In this document: positions 33,903-44,480 of the stretch, piece by piece
Numbering within the stretch: position 1 is the first letter of the stretch
Layout of the letters: every line of letters starts with the position of its first letter
Assembly (NCBI RefSeq): GCF_030546805.1
Contig: NZ_JAUOPC010000001.1
Coordinates: 332,081 to 396,080 of the forward strand
Reading direction: 5' to 3'
DNA from: Cyclobacterium sp. 1_MG-2023
GTDB taxonomy: Bacteria > Bacteroidota > Bacteroidia > Cytophagales > Cyclobacteriaceae
DNA length: 64,000 bases
Translations under genes and position numbers: made by a program
The notes under the pieces: generated by a model
What the model was told of the DNA's origin: nothing
What the model saw: the letters and a program-made list of their open reading frames with translations, nothing else
The model's database searches: none

Positions 33903-35363
33903 ATGCAAACTCAAAAAATCGGGTTGTTCCTAGGACCCTTTGTTTTTCTAGGTATATATGTTGGCATTGCGCCTGAAGGGTTGTCTCCTGAAGGTGTTTC
34001 ATTACTTGCTGTGACGCTATGGATTGCCATTTGGTGGATTACAGAAGCAATTCCGATAGCAGCCACCGCTCTACTGCCTTTGGTAGTATTTCCGCTAACG
34101 GGAATTATGGAGCTAAAACCTACGTCTATCCCCTATTCTGACCCCATGGTGCTGCTTTATATGGGAGGATTTATGATTGCGGTAAGTATAGAGAAATGGA
34201 ATCTGCACAAAAGAATCGCACTAAAAATCATCTCTTACTTGGGTACTGATTTAAAAAGAATAGTACTTGGATTTATGGTAGCTACAGCTTTCCTTTCCAT
34301 GTGGATTTCCAATACAGCCACTTCCCTAATGATGCTTCCAATAGCCATAGCTGTTGTGGTGCAAATGTCTCAGACCAATAAAGGAACAGAAAACACTTTT
34401 GGTCAATCATTAATGCTTGGGATTGCATATAGTGCATCAATTGGTGGTATTGCCACCATTATAGGTACACCGACCAATATCATCCTAACCGGCGTGGTGA
34501 AAAGTACTTATGGGATAGAGATTAGTTTTGCCCAATGGATGTTAATTGGTTTGCCTTTGGCTAGCTCTCTTTTATTTGTTTGCTGGTATTATTTGGTGAA
34601 TTATGCTTTTAAATTTCCTAAAAGTCTTCAACTGGAAGGTGGTAAAGAAGAGATTAACCGTCAGTTGCAGGCGCTAGGACCCATTAGCTTGCAAGAACGG
34701 AGGGTGCTATATGTGTTTATCATGGTGAGTTTCTGCTGGATGTTTAGAAGTTTTATCTTGCAAACCTATATTCCGGTATTGAACGATACCATAATCGCCA
34801 TCTTTGGTGTATTGTTACTTTTTGTAATTCCTGCCGGAAATGAAAAAAATGAGCGCTTATTGGATTGGAAGGTGGCTGAGAAGATTCCTTGGGGAATTTT
34901 GATCTTATTTGGGGGTGGATTATCCCTGGCCAAAGCTTTTCAAGAAACCGGTTTAGCCAATTGGATTGGAGAACAATTTGTATTGCTCAATAATGTTCCA
35001 TTTTGGTTGTTTTTACTGATCATTATTGCAGCTGTAAATTTCCTTACGGAAATAACTTCCAATGTGGCTACTGCATCCATGCTTTTACCCATACTATCTG
35101 CTGTAGCTTTAGCCATGGGAGTACATCCATATGCATTAATGATTGGAGCAACCATGGCAGCTTCTTGTGCTTTTATGTTACCTGTAGCAACGCCTCCCAA
35201 TGCAGTGGTTTTTGGATCAGGTTACTTAACCATTCCGGTGATGATGAGAACAGGCTTGTTTCTTAATTTACTTTCAATAATCTTGATTTTAATTGTGGCT
35301 TTGTTTTATCTACCTTGGATATGGGACCTTAACCTGCACGAATATCCTTCCGAGTGGATGTAA
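33903..35363 (+). CDS. SLC13/DASS-family sodium:dicarboxylate (or sulfate/phosphate) symporter
   Basis: The 486-residue protein has about 11-12 membrane segments and the paired SNT motifs of the family: SNTATSLMMLPIAIAV (about 139-154) and SNVATASMLLPI (about 386-397). Each is followed by its loop (IATIIGTPTNIIL and ATPPNAVVFGSGYL). These motifs bind Na+ and a carboxylate. Members transport succinate, malate, citrate or sulfate with sodium. The gene stands alone on the plus strand, divergent from the SGNH/cytochrome gene; a link to sugar oxidation products is possible but unproven. Confidence 0.9.
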   Translation: MQTQKIGLFLGPFVFLGIYVGIAPEGLSPEGVSLLAVTLWIAIWWITEAIPIAATALLPLVVFPLTGIMELKPTSIPYSDPMVLLYMGGFMIAVSIEKWNLHKRIALKIISYLGTDLKRIVLGFMVATAFLSMWISNTATSLMMLPIAIAVVVQMSQTNKGTENTFGQSLMLGIAYSASIGGIATIIGTPTNIILTGVVKSTYGIEISFAQWMLIGLPLASSLLFVCWYYLVNYAFKFPKSLQLEGGKEEINRQLQALGPISLQERRVLYVFIMVSFCWMFRSFILQTYIPVLNDTIIAIFGVLLLFVIPAGNEKNERLLDWKVAEKIPWGILILFGGGLSLAKAFQETGLANWIGEQFVLLNNVPFWLFLLIIIAAVNFLTEITSNVATASMLLPILSAVALAMGVHPYALMIGATMAASCAFMLPVATPPNAVVFGSGYLTIPVMMRTGLFLNLLSIILILIVALFYLPWIWDLNLHEYPSEWM

Positions 35364-35652
35364 TGATTATAGAAAGTATTCGCTTTTTTGGCATTATCAA
35401 ATACTTGACCACCAAGCCATTTGATTAAAGATGTCTATTATTAAATAGGGGTCAATAAATTTGAATTACTGTCAACAATAGAGCTTAGAAAGGTTTACTT
35501 TAAAGACTTTCATTAGTTTAAGTCTATGGCTTTGCTCTAATAAGAAAGACAAAGATGTATTCAATAAAATTAACTTGAACCCGTATTATATACGGATTTC
35601 CAAAAAGGAACTAAGGAGTTTCCAGCTAGGACTTATTATAAAAAATGCAAAA
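35364..35652. other. Intergenic region between convergent genes
   Basis: The stretch contains no credible gene; the longest frame starting with ATG (35362) has only 21 codons. No terminator for the symporter gene is recognised. Confidence 0.5.
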
Positions 35653-35681
35653 AAAGGCCCGAGTTAAACACCCGAGCCTTT
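35653..35681 (-). terminator. Terminator of the TPR gene at 35703-36914
   Basis: aaaggc (35653-35658) pairs with gccttt (35676-35681), extended inwards by a CG pair step after a mismatch. On the minus strand the stem is followed by a run of seven T residues. The direct repeat cccgag inside is conspicuous. Confidence 0.5.
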
Positions 35682-35702
35682 CAAATTTAGTATTTTGAAA
35701 TA

Positions 35703-36914
35703 CTATCTTTCAAGCCAGTTTTCTCCCAATTTGTCAGAAAGAATTTGGTTATATTCTTCAGCTTTCGCTTCATTTTTCAACCTTGTATGTATTTGGAATA
35801 AAATTTCCATAATATCAGTATTGTCAGGTTTCAACTCAGAAGCTTTAGTGAAATAAGGCAATGCTTCTAAATATAATCCGTCAGCTTCTTTAAGCATCGT
35901 TTCAGATTTAGTTTCCCACTCATCATCAGATAGGTTGTTTACTTCTGTAATGATGTTTCTGGCTTTGTCTAGGTAGATGGCACCTGCATAATAGTTTCCT
36001 TCGAAGAATTCAGGATCAGCTTCAACTGTCTTTTTGTACTCTTCCAAAGCACCTTCCATATCTCCAGACTTCTCCTTCAAGTAACCATATCTCAACCTAA
36101 TGGCAGGATTGTTAGGGTCATTTACCAATGCTTTCTCAATAGAAGTCATCGCTTCATCCATTTTATCCAACTGCAATAGCAATTGAATTTCAAACTCGGC
36201 CAAGCCTTTGTCATTAGGATATTCTTCCCTTGCTTCAGTTACCACACGGTAAGCTTCTTCAGGATCATTGTCTTCAGCACTTGCAATTTGTATAAGGAAG
36301 TAATAGGCGTTTAGCTTATTGTATTCCGGAACATCCAATAATTCGGTAAAGTATTTTTTTGCAGCTTCAGTATTGCCAATCATATTGGCAGTATACCCTG
36401 CATTAAATACGATAGAAGTATCATTTGGATCCAAGTCTGCCGCCAAAGCGAAAAACTCGTGAGAAAGCTCCATGTCTTCTTCCTCATATTTGGCTATGGC
36501 TTTGTTGAAAGACGCATTTTTCAAACGGTAAATACCTTCACCTTGAAAATTAGGAGGCATATCCGGTAAAACCTCTTTGAACAAATCTTTACTTACTTTG
36601 CTAGTAGAATCATTGTCCTCCATTTCGAAGGTTTTAACAAAACTTCCTTGTGCTTCTCTACCCAAATCCACAGTACTTTGTGTATTAGAGGAATCTGCTT
36701 CAAACATCTTGGTTTCTATTTTACCTTTAATAAAATAGGTGTCTGATTGAGCTCCGGTTTCCTCATCAGCAGTTGCTGCTTTTATTTCGGTATATGCCTC
36801 TTCAAGATTTCCCCTGTTAAGGTTTTTTTCAGCAGATCTAACTACCTTTTTCTGGCCAAAGGCAACTGTTGAGGCGATGCCCACCACAGCCAACGATAAA
36901 ATTAATTTTTTCAT
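35703..36914 (-). CDS. Exported TPR protein
   Basis: The ATG at 36914 is preferred over an upstream TTG. The 403-residue protein has a signal peptide (MKKLILSLAVVGIASTVAFGQ) and at least five tetratricopeptide repeats (for example NLEEAYTEIKAATADEE, GNTEAAKKYFTELLDVPEYN, MEGALEEYKKTVEADPEFFE). TPR arrays are protein-binding scaffolds; this one acts in the periplasm or at the outer membrane. It follows gyrA by 33 bases on the same strand and may be co-transcribed with it, although a functional link is not evident. Confidence 0.8.
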   Translation of the reverse strand: MKKLILSLAVVGIASTVAFGQKKVVRSAEKNLNRGNLEEAYTEIKAATADEETGAQSDTYFIKGKIETKMFEADSSNTQSTVDLGREAQGSFVKTFEMEDNDSTSKVSKDLFKEVLPDMPPNFQGEGIYRLKNASFNKAIAKYEEEDMELSHEFFALAADLDPNDTSIVFNAGYTANMIGNTEAAKKYFTELLDVPEYNKLNAYYFLIQIASAEDNDPEEAYRVVTEAREEYPNDKGLAEFEIQLLLQLDKMDEAMTSIEKALVNDPNNPAIRLRYGYLKEKSGDMEGALEEYKKTVEADPEFFEGNYYAGAIYLDKARNIITEVNNLSDDEWETKSETMLKEADGLYLEALPYFTKASELKPDNTDIMEILFQIHTRLKNEAKAEEYNQILSDKLGENWLER

Positions 36915-36947
36915 GTTACTAGTGCGGTTCTTTATTGGTTTCAATTA

Positions 36948-39500
36948 TTATTCGTTATTAGGATTTTCTTCATTTTCCCCTGTCTGAGAACTTTCGGAAT
37001 CGTTGGTGTTATCGGGTCCTTCACCTTCCACAGTACTGTCTGGTTCTTCAACTTCAATGTTTTCGATTTTCTCTACAGATGAAATTTCGTCATTTTCATT
37101 CAATCGAATTAATCTAACACCTTGGGTAGCTCTGCCCATCACTCTGATTCCTTCAGCAGGAGTCCTAATGGTAATACCTGATCGATTAATAATCATTAAA
37201 TCATCGGTATCCACCACTTCTTTAATGGCTACCAGACCACCGGTTTTCTCAGTGATGTTCATGGCTTTCACGCCTTTTCCACCCCTATTGGTAATTCTGT
37301 ATTCAGACAAAAAGGAACGTTTTCCATATCCTTTTTCGGTTACAACTAAAAGCGTTGCATCTTCTCTTTGAACACAAACCATGCCAATTACATGGTTTTC
37401 TTCCCCATCGAGGTTTATGGCTTTTACTCCGGTTGCAGTTCGACCCATTGGTCTAACATTCGATTCATGAAAATGAACTGCTCTACCTGAGCTAGAAGCA
37501 ATTACAATATTGGAATCACCATTGGTCAGTTCCACGTTTAGCAACTGATCATCATCCCTGATATTCAAGGCAATGATTCCATTTGTTCTTGGTCTGGAGT
37601 ATTGCTCAAGGGTGGTTTTCTTGATGATACCCTTTTTGGTGACCATCACAATATTGTTATTATTGATATAATCTACATCTCCAAGGTCTTTTACTTGGAT
37701 AATAGACCTAATTCTATCGGAGCTTTCTATATTGATAAGGTTCTGAATGGGTCTTCCTTTGGATGTTTTACTACCTTCAGGAATGGCATAAGTTTTAAGC
37801 CAGAACAGCTTACCTTGATCAGTAAATATCAACAAATAGTTATGCGTCAAGGCAGTAAATAAATAGACGGTGTAATCGTCTTCTTTGGTACTGACGCCTC
37901 TGGAGCCTACACCACCTCTACTTTGAGATTTGTATTCTGTGAGAACGGTTCTTTTGATATATCCCTGATTGGAAACAGTAATCACTACTTCCTCATTTGG
38001 AATCATGTCCTCATAATTGAAGTCCTCAGCATTGTGCTCAATGGTAGTCCTTCTCTCGTCATTGTAACGGTTTTTAATCTCTTCCAGCTCGTCTTTGATG
38101 ATTTGCATTCTTCGATCCTTATTGGCTAGAATATCTTTCAATTCTTCAATAAGTTTCATCAATTCATCGTATTCTTGCTGAATTTTGGCCCTTTCCATTC
38201 CGGTAAGGCGTTGCAACCTCATGTCCAAAATGGCACGTGCCTGTATCTCTGTAAGATCAAATTTTTCCATCAAACCATTTCTGGCTGTTTCCGGATCTCT
38301 TGAATCTCTGATCAGTTGAATTACTTCATCAATATTGTCTAAGGCTACCAGGTAACCTTCCAATATATGTGCTCTTTTTTCAGCTTCTTTTAGTTCGTAT
38401 TCCGTACGCCTTACAACTACATCATGCCTATGTTCTACATAATGCAGAATAAGTTCTTTAAGGTTTAATGTGAATGGTCTACCTTTGACTAGGGCCACAT
38501 TATTTACACTAAAGGACGTTTGCAGTTGGGTGTGCTTGTAAAGGTTGTTGAGCACCACATTGGGTACAGCGTCTTTTTTGAGCTCATAAACAATCCGCAT
38601 TCCTTGCCTATCCGACTCGTCCCTTATGGCAGAAATTCCGTCAATTTTCTTTTCATTGATCAGTTGAGCGGTTTTCTCAACCATGGACGCTTTATTGACC
38701 TGGTAAGGAATTTCATTAATTATGATCATTTCCTTTCCTGAAGACTTGGTCTCTATGGTAGCTTTGCCCCTTAGAATTACCCGACCTCTACCGGTTTCAA
38801 AAGCAGCCTTCACTCCATTATAGCCATAAATAATTCCTCCGGTAGGGAAATCGGGAGCAATAATATGCTCCATTAATTCCGGAATAGTGATGTCATTGTT
38901 GTCAATATAGGCATGAATTCCATCTATGACCTCTCCTAAATTATGAGGAGCCATATTGGTGGCCATCCCTACTGCAATCCCAGAGGCACCATTCAGCAAT
39001 AAAGCCGGAATTTTTGCTGGAAGGACGATAGGTTCCTTTAAGGTATCGTCAAAGTTTAACTGAAAATCTACTGTTTCTTTGTTAATATCTGTAAGCAGTT
39101 CTTCAGCGATTCTCCTCAACCTAGCCTCGGTATACCTCATGGCTGCCGGATTATCACCATCAATTGATCCAAAGTTTCCCTGAGGATCTACCAATGGGTA
39201 TCGCAACGACCATGTTTGGGCCATTCTAACCAAAGTTTCATAAACAGCCGAATCTCCATGTGGATGGTATTTACCCAATACCTCACCAACTATTCTTGCA
39301 GATTTTTTATAAGGCTTGTTGTGGGAAACCCCCAACTCCTGCATTCCATAAAGGATTCTGCGGTGTACAGGCTTTAAACCGTCCCTTACGTCCGGTAAAG
39401 CCCTGGAAACAATTACTGACATCGAATAATCGATGTAAGCACCACGCATTTCTTCCTCAATATTAATCGGGATGATGTTCTCGTTTTCTCCTTGAGCCAT
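36948..39500 (-). CDS. gyrA: DNA gyrase subunit A
   Basis: The 850-residue protein is full length. The breakage-reunion domain starts at about residue 12 and carries the catalytic Y123 in [10 protein letters not shown]. The quinolone-determining region reads [12 protein letters not shown] with S84 and E88, the sensitive-type residues for many Bacteroidota. The C-terminal beta-pinwheel (about 500-805) includes the GyrA box [11 protein letters not shown], which wraps DNA and allows negative supercoiling. An acidic, asparagine-rich tail of about 45 residues ends the protein. It works with GyrB in the cytoplasm on DNA topology. Confidence 0.97.
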   Translation of the reverse strand: MAQGENENIIPINIEEEMRGAYIDYSMSVIVSRALPDVRDGLKPVHRRILYGMQELGVSHNKPYKKSARIVGEVLGKYHPHGDSAVYETLVRMAQTWSLRYPLVDPQGNFGSIDGDNPAAMRYTEARLRRIAEELLTDINKETVDFQLNFDDTLKEPIVLPAKIPALLLNGASGIAVGMATNMAPHNLGEVIDGIHAYIDNNDITIPELMEHIIAPDFPTGGIIYGYNGVKAAFETGRGRVILRGKATIETKSSGKEMIIINEIPYQVNKASMVEKTAQLINEKKIDGISAIRDESDRQGMRIVYELKKDAVPNVVLNNLYKHTQLQTSFSVNNVALVKGRPFTLNLKELILHYVEHRHDVVVRRTEYELKEAEKRAHILEGYLVALDNIDEVIQLIRDSRDPETARNGLMEKFDLTEIQARAILDMRLQRLTGMERAKIQQEYDELMKLIEELKDILANKDRRMQIIKDELEEIKNRYNDERRTTIEHNAEDFNYEDMIPNEEVVITVSNQGYIKRTVLTEYKSQSRGGVGSRGVSTKEDDYTVYLFTALTHNYLLIFTDQGKLFWLKTYAIPEGSKTSKGRPIQNLINIESSDRIRSIIQVKDLGDVDYINNNNIVMVTKKGIIKKTTLEQYSRPRTNGIIALNIRDDDQLLNVELTNGDSNIVIASSSGRAVHFHESNVRPMGRTATGVKAINLDGEENHVIGMVCVQREDATLLVVTEKGYGKRSFLSEYRITNRGGKGVKAMNITEKTGGLVAIKEVVDTDDLMIINRSGITIRTPAEGIRVMGRATQGVRLIRLNENDEISSVEKIENIEVEEPDSTVEGEGPDNTNDSESSQTGENEENPNNE

Positions 39501-39665
39501 ATTTAAATTTTCTCGCTAATAACCTGCAAGATAGCAAAAAGTACAGGTTTAGAAAAATAATATATTTGATACAAATGAATAATTAGGTATCCTTTTTATA
39601 TTCATAGAGTTAATTTTCCTATTTACAGGAAATAATTTGGAAAAGTAGCTTTCGAAAGCCTAAAA

Positions 39666-40664
39666 TCAGTTGCCATACCACTGTCCTACTTTTCTATTCT
39701 GCCTTTTGAAAATAGAACTTCCCCGGTATTCAACCCCATTGTGCAAATGCTTCATAACCACCTTGCAACCCGCGATTTTACAGCGTTTGGTACCCGGCAA
39801 ACTTATGGCCACCCCCAGTTGTACGGTATAAAGAGATTGTTTAACTCCCTGAATTTCCATGGGGTCCACCATATTATAATCATATGGTCTAAACTCTGCT
39901 GCAGGTTTTATAAAAACTTTGGAATATTCGCCCAAATCTCGTTCGATTCTAAGTCCAAGCCCATAATATCCTTTGACCACCGCAAGTTGAGGGTCTAAAG
40001 ATTTTTTAAAAGTCATTGAACCAAATTCACCTTCTAAAGTTAACCTCCAAGGATAATGTTGACTGGCCCTCTGCCTGAGTTGGGCTTGGATAGAAAGGTT
40101 GCTTTCAGAATATTTACGGTATTTCCACCTTAGAAAAGAAATCCGTTTTCTGGAATCCCAAAGCACCAATCCAACGGTACCATATAATTTATCATAGGTG
40201 TATTTCTCCTGCTCCAAAGCAAATGTATTACCATTTCCTGTTAGCCTGTCTAAGCTACCCCATTCTCTTCCATAGCCACCACCAATGCTTATGAGGTCAA
40301 ATAAATTTAAGCGAACGCCTAAATTAACCGGATAAGCATAGCCTGTGCTTCTATACAATGTTGTATCCGGTCCTGAAAATTCTGGAGCTTCCATGGTTTG
40401 CAAATCTGTGATTGGGTAGTTTTCAGGCTCCTCACTCAAAAAATCAAGCTGGTATTCGTGAAAACCTGCTCCGGAAGATAATTCAAAAGAAAAATTGCTG
40501 ACAGCATTCCTAAATGCATTGCCAACTTCATTGTCACTTTTTCTGCTTTTTATCTTTTTTTCAATCCCAAAAATGTCTTCCTGTGCCCTGCTTTCATAGG
40601 TATTGATTAATAGTAGGGTTAGAAATAAGGCGCAAAGGCAAAACAAATGCTTTCTAGTTTCCAT
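39666..40664 (-). CDS. Probable outer-membrane beta-barrel protein
   Basis: The ATG at 40664 is preferred over a TTG at 40676. The 332-residue protein has a signal peptide (HLFCLCALFLTLLLINTYESRAQ), a linker and then many amphipathic beta strands (YPVNLGVRLNLFDLISIGGG, LYGTVGLVLWDS, GYYGLGLRIERDLGE, LYTVQLGVAISLP). The C-terminal part after the barrel is basic and holds two cysteines (RCKIAGC) and a conserved-looking segment HNGVEYRGSSIF. I think I have seen similar tails in other Bacteroidota barrels but cannot name a family. It stands alone between gyrA and a terminator. Confidence 0.6.
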   Translation of the reverse strand: METRKHLFCLCALFLTLLLINTYESRAQEDIFGIEKKIKSRKSDNEVGNAFRNAVSNFSFELSSGAGFHEYQLDFLSEEPENYPITDLQTMEAPEFSGPDTTLYRSTGYAYPVNLGVRLNLFDLISIGGGYGREWGSLDRLTGNGNTFALEQEKYTYDKLYGTVGLVLWDSRKRISFLRWKYRKYSESNLSIQAQLRQRASQHYPWRLTLEGEFGSMTFKKSLDPQLAVVKGYYGLGLRIERDLGEYSKVFIKPAAEFRPYDYNMVDPMEIQGVKQSLYTVQLGVAISLPGTKRCKIAGCKVVMKHLHNGVEYRGSSIFKRQNRKVGQWYGN

Positions 40665-40704
40665 AACAATAAACAATCTTTTATTTACTAACGCAGGAAA
40701 ATCA

Positions 40705-40731
40705 AAAAACCCTCAATAAATGAGGGTTTTT
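40705..40731 (-). terminator. Strong rho-independent terminator of the DUF4168-like gene
   Basis: aaaaaccctca (40705-40715) pairs perfectly with tgagggttttt (40721-40731) around the loop ataaa. T runs exist on both strands. Its position 29 bases after the minus-strand gene at 40760 makes that gene the likely client. Confidence 0.8.
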
Positions 40732-40759
40732 TTATTATCTCTACAGAAAATAAATAATA

Positions 40760-41272
40760 TCATCCTGCGTCAGAAGGGCTTTCTTCCTCTTCAGTACTTC
40801 TTTTTTCTTTCAATTGAGCAATTTCACTGTCCACTTTTTCCTTAATTTCAGGATTAGCCTTCATGGCTTTATTCACTTTATTAAAGGTGGAAATTCCCAA
40901 CACATCATCATTTTTGATCAAGCCAATTTTCATTTCCCTAACCTCTGTGCTCAAAGAACCCATAAATTCTAAAATGGCTTCATAAGCAACTTTCTCCTCA
41001 TCTGTAATTTCAATTTCTGTAAGCTTGGCTTCATCATCCCACGCACCTTTTATTTCATTGTAACGGGCAGCACCATCTATCACCTCATTGTCTTTGATCA
41101 TAGATACCAATTCTGCATTCTTTTGCTCATAAAAAGCCATTACAGAATCCTCCATTGCAGCAAATTTAGCAATTTCCTCATCCGTAATTTCTTCAGCAGC
41201 TTCGTCTTGTGCTTGTGCATTAAAACCTATTAGACCTACAAATAAAAAGGCCAATCCTAATAATTTCTTCAT
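40760..41272 (-). CDS. Exported DUF4168-like protein
   Basis: The 170-residue protein has a signal peptide (MKKLLGLAFLFVGLIGFNAQAQ) and is helical, acidic and rich in E and K. The pattern ITDEEIAKFAAMEDSVMAFY near the start and FNKVNKAMKANPEIKEKV near the end resembles DUF4168, a family of small exported proteins of unknown role. The C-terminal tail (STEEEESPSDAG) is disordered. It stands alone with its own terminator. Confidence 0.6.
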   Translation of the reverse strand: MKKLLGLAFLFVGLIGFNAQAQDEAAEEITDEEIAKFAAMEDSVMAFYEQKNAELVSMIKDNEVIDGAARYNEIKGAWDDEAKLTEIEITDEEKVAYEAILEFMGSLSTEVREMKIGLIKNDDVLGISTFNKVNKAMKANPEIKEKVDSEIAQLKEKRSTEEEESPSDAG

Positions 41273-41391
41273 AATTTTATCTCAATTTATAAAATGCTTT
41301 ATACCCTCGAATTAAATCAGAATCAACCAATTTAACAAACAATGAACAAAAAAATGCGCTAAAAATTATTTATTAGGGACAATTTTTGAAT

Positions 41392-42045
41392 TTAAACAAT
41401 ACTTTTTAGCTTATTGATAGTCTCAGTTGGATTTTCTGATGAAAACACAAAATTACCTGCTACCAATACATTAGCCCCTGCTTCAAACAGTTTTTTTGCA
41501 TTGGCTAAACTTACCCCGCCATCAATTTCAATTTTTGCATGAGAACCAGTTTCCACGATTAGTTCTCCCAAAGCATGTATCTTTTTATAAGTATTTTCTA
41601 TAAATTCTTGTCCGCCAAAACCGGGGTTGACAGACATTATTAAGACAGTATCTACCTCTTTCACTATATCTTGCAATAACCTGATAGGTGTATGTGGATT
41701 AATCGCAACGCCTACTTTACAATCCAAAGCTTTAATTGCTTGTACGGTTCGGTGCAAGTGTGGGCAAGCCTCTAAATGTACAGTAATCTGAGCTGCGCCG
41801 GCTTTTTGAAAAGCTTCTAAGTACTTGTCCGGTTCCACAATCATCAAGTGGACATCCAATGGCTTTTTTGCATGGCGATTTATGGCTTCCACCACCGGCA
41901 AACCAAAAGAAATATTGGGAACAAATACACCATCCATAATGTCTACATGGATGTAATCTGCTACAGAATCATTAATCATTTCAACTTCCTGCTGAAGATT
42001 AGCAAAGTCTGCAGCCAATATTGAGGGGGCTATTAATGGATTCAT
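41392..42045 (-). CDS. rpe: Ribulose-phosphate 3-epimerase
   Basis: The 217-residue protein has the full TIM-barrel motifs of the family: the start IAPSILAADF, the metal-binding HVDIMDG and the catalytic region LDVHLMIVEP. It also has SVNPGFGGQEF for phosphate binding and EIDGGVS with the second catalytic aspartate. It interconverts ribulose 5-phosphate and xylulose 5-phosphate in the pentose phosphate pathway in the cytoplasm. The length is normal. It follows the T9SS subtilase gene on the same strand with 69 bases between. Confidence 0.96.
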   Translation of the reverse strand: MNPLIAPSILAADFANLQQEVEMINDSVADYIHVDIMDGVFVPNISFGLPVVEAINRHAKKPLDVHLMIVEPDKYLEAFQKAGAAQITVHLEACPHLHRTVQAIKALDCKVGVAINPHTPIRLLQDIVKEVDTVLIMSVNPGFGGQEFIENTYKKIHALGELIVETGSHAKIEIDGGVSLANAKKLFEAGANVLVAGNFVFSSENPTETINKLKSIV

Positions 42046-42114
42046 ATGGATAGTATTTAGGTTGATACAATAGTTGTTTAGGATACAAAAAAAGGCATTT
42101 TTAAGTTCAATTCC

Positions 42115-43752
42115 TTATTTCTTCCACAACTTCACCGTTGATACTGAGGAATCGTCTTGTAATTCAACCAGATAGATTCCGGGGTTTAAAACTTTCATAC
42201 TGGCACTATAGGGAAAATTACTTTTGCTCCGTTCCAATTCATGCACACTTATCAGCTTCCCATCATTGGCAAACAACTTCATGGTGCAGTTGATAGAAGT
42301 CCCAAATTCAATAAGCAACTCATCTTTAGTCAAGGGATTGGGGTACACCCTTGTAATGGATTCACTTTCCGGCTCTCCTTCTTCAATGCGTTTACCAAAC
42401 ATGGCCCTGGTAAAATCCGGGACTCCATATCCTAATTCATTGTCCGGTTGAGAAAACTGTGACCCACTCAATAATATTTGTTCTCTCAATTTTTCATTGG
42501 TCCAAGTGGGGTTTGCTTCTCTCAATCCTGCCGCCAAAGCTGCCACTTGAGGTGCAGAAAATGATGTGCCACTGGAATTACTGGTTCCCTCTTCTTGTCG
42601 CCAAAGGGTAACGCCCGTTCCGTAAGCCACCAATTCCGGTTTGATTCTATTGTCAGCACTTGGTCCAATAGAACTAAACCCTGCTTTATTAAAGTTGCTG
42701 TTGATGGCTCCTATAGATAGAATATTCTCTGCATCTGAAGGTACGGTTATGGTTTCCCAACTGATATTTCCTTCATTCCCAGCACTGCTGATCACTAAAA
42801 TCCCTTTTTCAGCTGCCATATTGGCCCCTCTGGTAATGATAGCCGTTTTCCCATCAAGATCTTCCTTGGAGTAATTCATCGTCTCATCATCAAAATAATT
42901 GTACCCCAATGAACTGTTGATCAACTCCACTCCCAGACTATCAGCATATTCAGCAGCCTTTACCCAATTGTACTCTTCAATTCTATATTCTGAATCTACA
43001 TCCTCTGTTATACATAAGATATAGCTGGCTCCAAAGGCCCCGGCAATAAGGTTTTCCGGATCATAAGAAGCCATAAGTGACAGGGTGCCCGTTCCATGGG
43101 TATCTGCCCTAAATATATTGTCGGAATCCGGCAAGACAAAATCTTTGGTGGCATAAATTTTTTGTTCAGTAAACAGGTGTTCAAAAGCCGGTATCTTGTC
43201 TACATTTAAAAATCCCGCATCAAAAATAGCAACTAAAACACCCTCTCCGGTAAATCCTGCTTCATGCATGGCTGAAATACCCAAAATGCTGTTTTGAAAT
43301 TCAAAATCTGAAGGGGCTACAGCACGGTTATTGCGCTTTTTTTTCTTTTTAACTTTATAATTCTTGGTACTTCTTTCCAAAGTACCTCCTTCTCCCTTGG
43401 CTACAAGATTGACTTCACTAACAAAGTCAAGGGATGAAATGTCTTTAATGCCATCTTGAGAGGACTCAATTATGGAAGCATTCAGCCATTTGGAATGATA
43501 AATAAACTTATTCACAAAAGGACTGATGGCTGCTATGTATTTTGAAGAAACAGGTAAGTCTGTGCTGTCCAATAATATATTATCCCTAACTCTTCTTTCA
43601 ATACTTTTTGGACTTAGCAAACCTTCAGCTTGTTCAAGGCTTAAAGCCGCATCCGGTTTGTATTTATAGTGTACAGCATACCTGTCTTGAGCCAATCCAT
43701 TGACTATAGTTAAACAAATTAAAAAAACTAGTGCTGTACTAAATTTCACCAT
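42115..43752 (-). CDS. S8 subtilisin-like serine peptidase with T9SS sorting domain
   Basis: The ATG at 43752 is preferred (a TTG lies six bases before it). The 545-residue protein has a signal peptide (FSTALVFLICLTIVNGLAQ), a propeptide-like region with a very basic stretch (KVKKKKKRNNR) and a subtilase domain. The triad is D178 in AIFDAGF, H219 in ADTHGTG and S397 in GTSFSAP, with N326 in the oxyanion hole (SSAGNEG). The last about 80 residues (RVYPNPLTKDE ... NPGIYLVEL ... TVKLWKK) form a type A sorting domain of the type IX secretion system, so the protease is exported across the outer membrane. It overlaps the upstream lipoprotein gene by 14 bases. Confidence 0.93.
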   Translation of the reverse strand: MVKFSTALVFLICLTIVNGLAQDRYAVHYKYKPDAALSLEQAEGLLSPKSIERRVRDNILLDSTDLPVSSKYIAAISPFVNKFIYHSKWLNASIIESSQDGIKDISSLDFVSEVNLVAKGEGGTLERSTKNYKVKKKKKRNNRAVAPSDFEFQNSILGISAMHEAGFTGEGVLVAIFDAGFLNVDKIPAFEHLFTEQKIYATKDFVLPDSDNIFRADTHGTGTLSLMASYDPENLIAGAFGASYILCITEDVDSEYRIEEYNWVKAAEYADSLGVELINSSLGYNYFDDETMNYSKEDLDGKTAIITRGANMAAEKGILVISSAGNEGNISWETITVPSDAENILSIGAINSNFNKAGFSSIGPSADNRIKPELVAYGTGVTLWRQEEGTSNSSGTSFSAPQVAALAAGLREANPTWTNEKLREQILLSGSQFSQPDNELGYGVPDFTRAMFGKRIEEGEPESESITRVYPNPLTKDELLIEFGTSINCTMKLFANDGKLISVHELERSKSNFPYSASMKVLNPGIYLVELQDDSSVSTVKLWKK

Positions 43753-44428
43753 AATCAATAAGCCTCATATGAGTAGAACGGCCTTCTTGAATAATTTGTT
43801 CACCCAAACAGTCGTTTCTAGAGCAGTATTGAAATACTTCATAGAAATTTTCCACCATCCCGATATTATTTACAAATACCTCGTATCTATTGTCCCGAAT
43901 GGTGATCAAATCATCCTCTTCACTTTTTCTAACTTTTACAGCGTCCGAAAAAGCAAATTCATTTAAAATATAGCTGCCAATACTTTCAATAAAATAATTT
44001 TCCTCCCCGTTATTATTGTAACTGTTTCCATTCCAGCTAAAATCCAAACTTACCGGATAAACGAGGATGACTTCTTGTTGATTATTGAAATTTCGGATGA
44101 TTCTATTTTGTTTAAAACTGGCCGTATAAACTTCCACATTGGCCCACTCACTTCTATCCGTGGACTTACTTCGGTGAAACAAATACACCATTTCATTCAT
44201 CTCATTCAAATAGAAGTCTTTTAGTTCATCTCTATAATAATAATTCGTTGTTTCATAGTCATTCTCCCCAAAATAAACCGTCTCCACTACGCTGTATTCA
44301 CAATAACTACCAATTTCCAGTGGAAAATAGGTGGAAGTAATCAATTCAGGATCTTCAGTCTCCTCGGCACAGCTTCCCATAAAAATAAGGAGGGGTAGCA
44401 ACCAATACCTTTTATTAAAAATTTTCAT
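43739..44428 (-). CDS. Lipoprotein of unknown function
   Basis: The 229-residue protein has a lipoprotein signal (YWLLPLLIFMGSC-AEETED). The remainder is rich in aromatic residues and asparagine and probably forms a beta-rich domain (YFPLEIGSYCEYSVV, FSWNGNSYNNNGEEN). The start pattern YFPLEIGSYWxY recurs in exported Bacteroidota proteins as I remember them. Its 3' end overlaps the start of the T9SS subtilase gene, so the two are co-translated. A role related to that protease is possible. Confidence 0.7.
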   Translation of the reverse strand: MKIFNKRYWLLPLLIFMGSCAEETEDPELITSTYFPLEIGSYCEYSVVETVYFGENDYETTNYYYRDELKDFYLNEMNEMVYLFHRSKSTDRSEWANVEVYTASFKQNRIIRNFNNQQEVILVYPVSLDFSWNGNSYNNNGEENYFIESIGSYILNEFAFSDAVKVRKSEEDDLITIRDNRYEVFVNNIGMVENFYEVFQYCSRNDCLGEQIIQEGRSTHMRLIDYGEI

Positions 44429-44440
44429 TTTCTATCTTTG
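44410..44440 (+). promoter_or_regulatory. Promoter of the TrpF-like gene
   Basis: A perfect -7 box TATCTTTG (44433-44440) is preceded after 19 bases by tttt (44410-44413), close to the TTTG -33 element. The transcript would start near 44447, about 34 bases before the ATG at 44481. It lies at the start of the divergent lipoprotein gene, whose own promoter must overlap. Confidence 0.55.
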
Positions 44441-44480
44441 AATTCAATTGAAAATTACGCAAATAATCCACTAAAATAAA

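Noticed and set aside
37003-37371. 122-codon frame antisense to gyrA
   Set aside because: It is a shadow of the conserved GyrA C-terminal domain.
39240-39260. Quinolone-resistance mutation in gyrA
   Set aside because: S84 is intact and E88 is a natural variant in many Bacteroidota; nothing indicates resistance.
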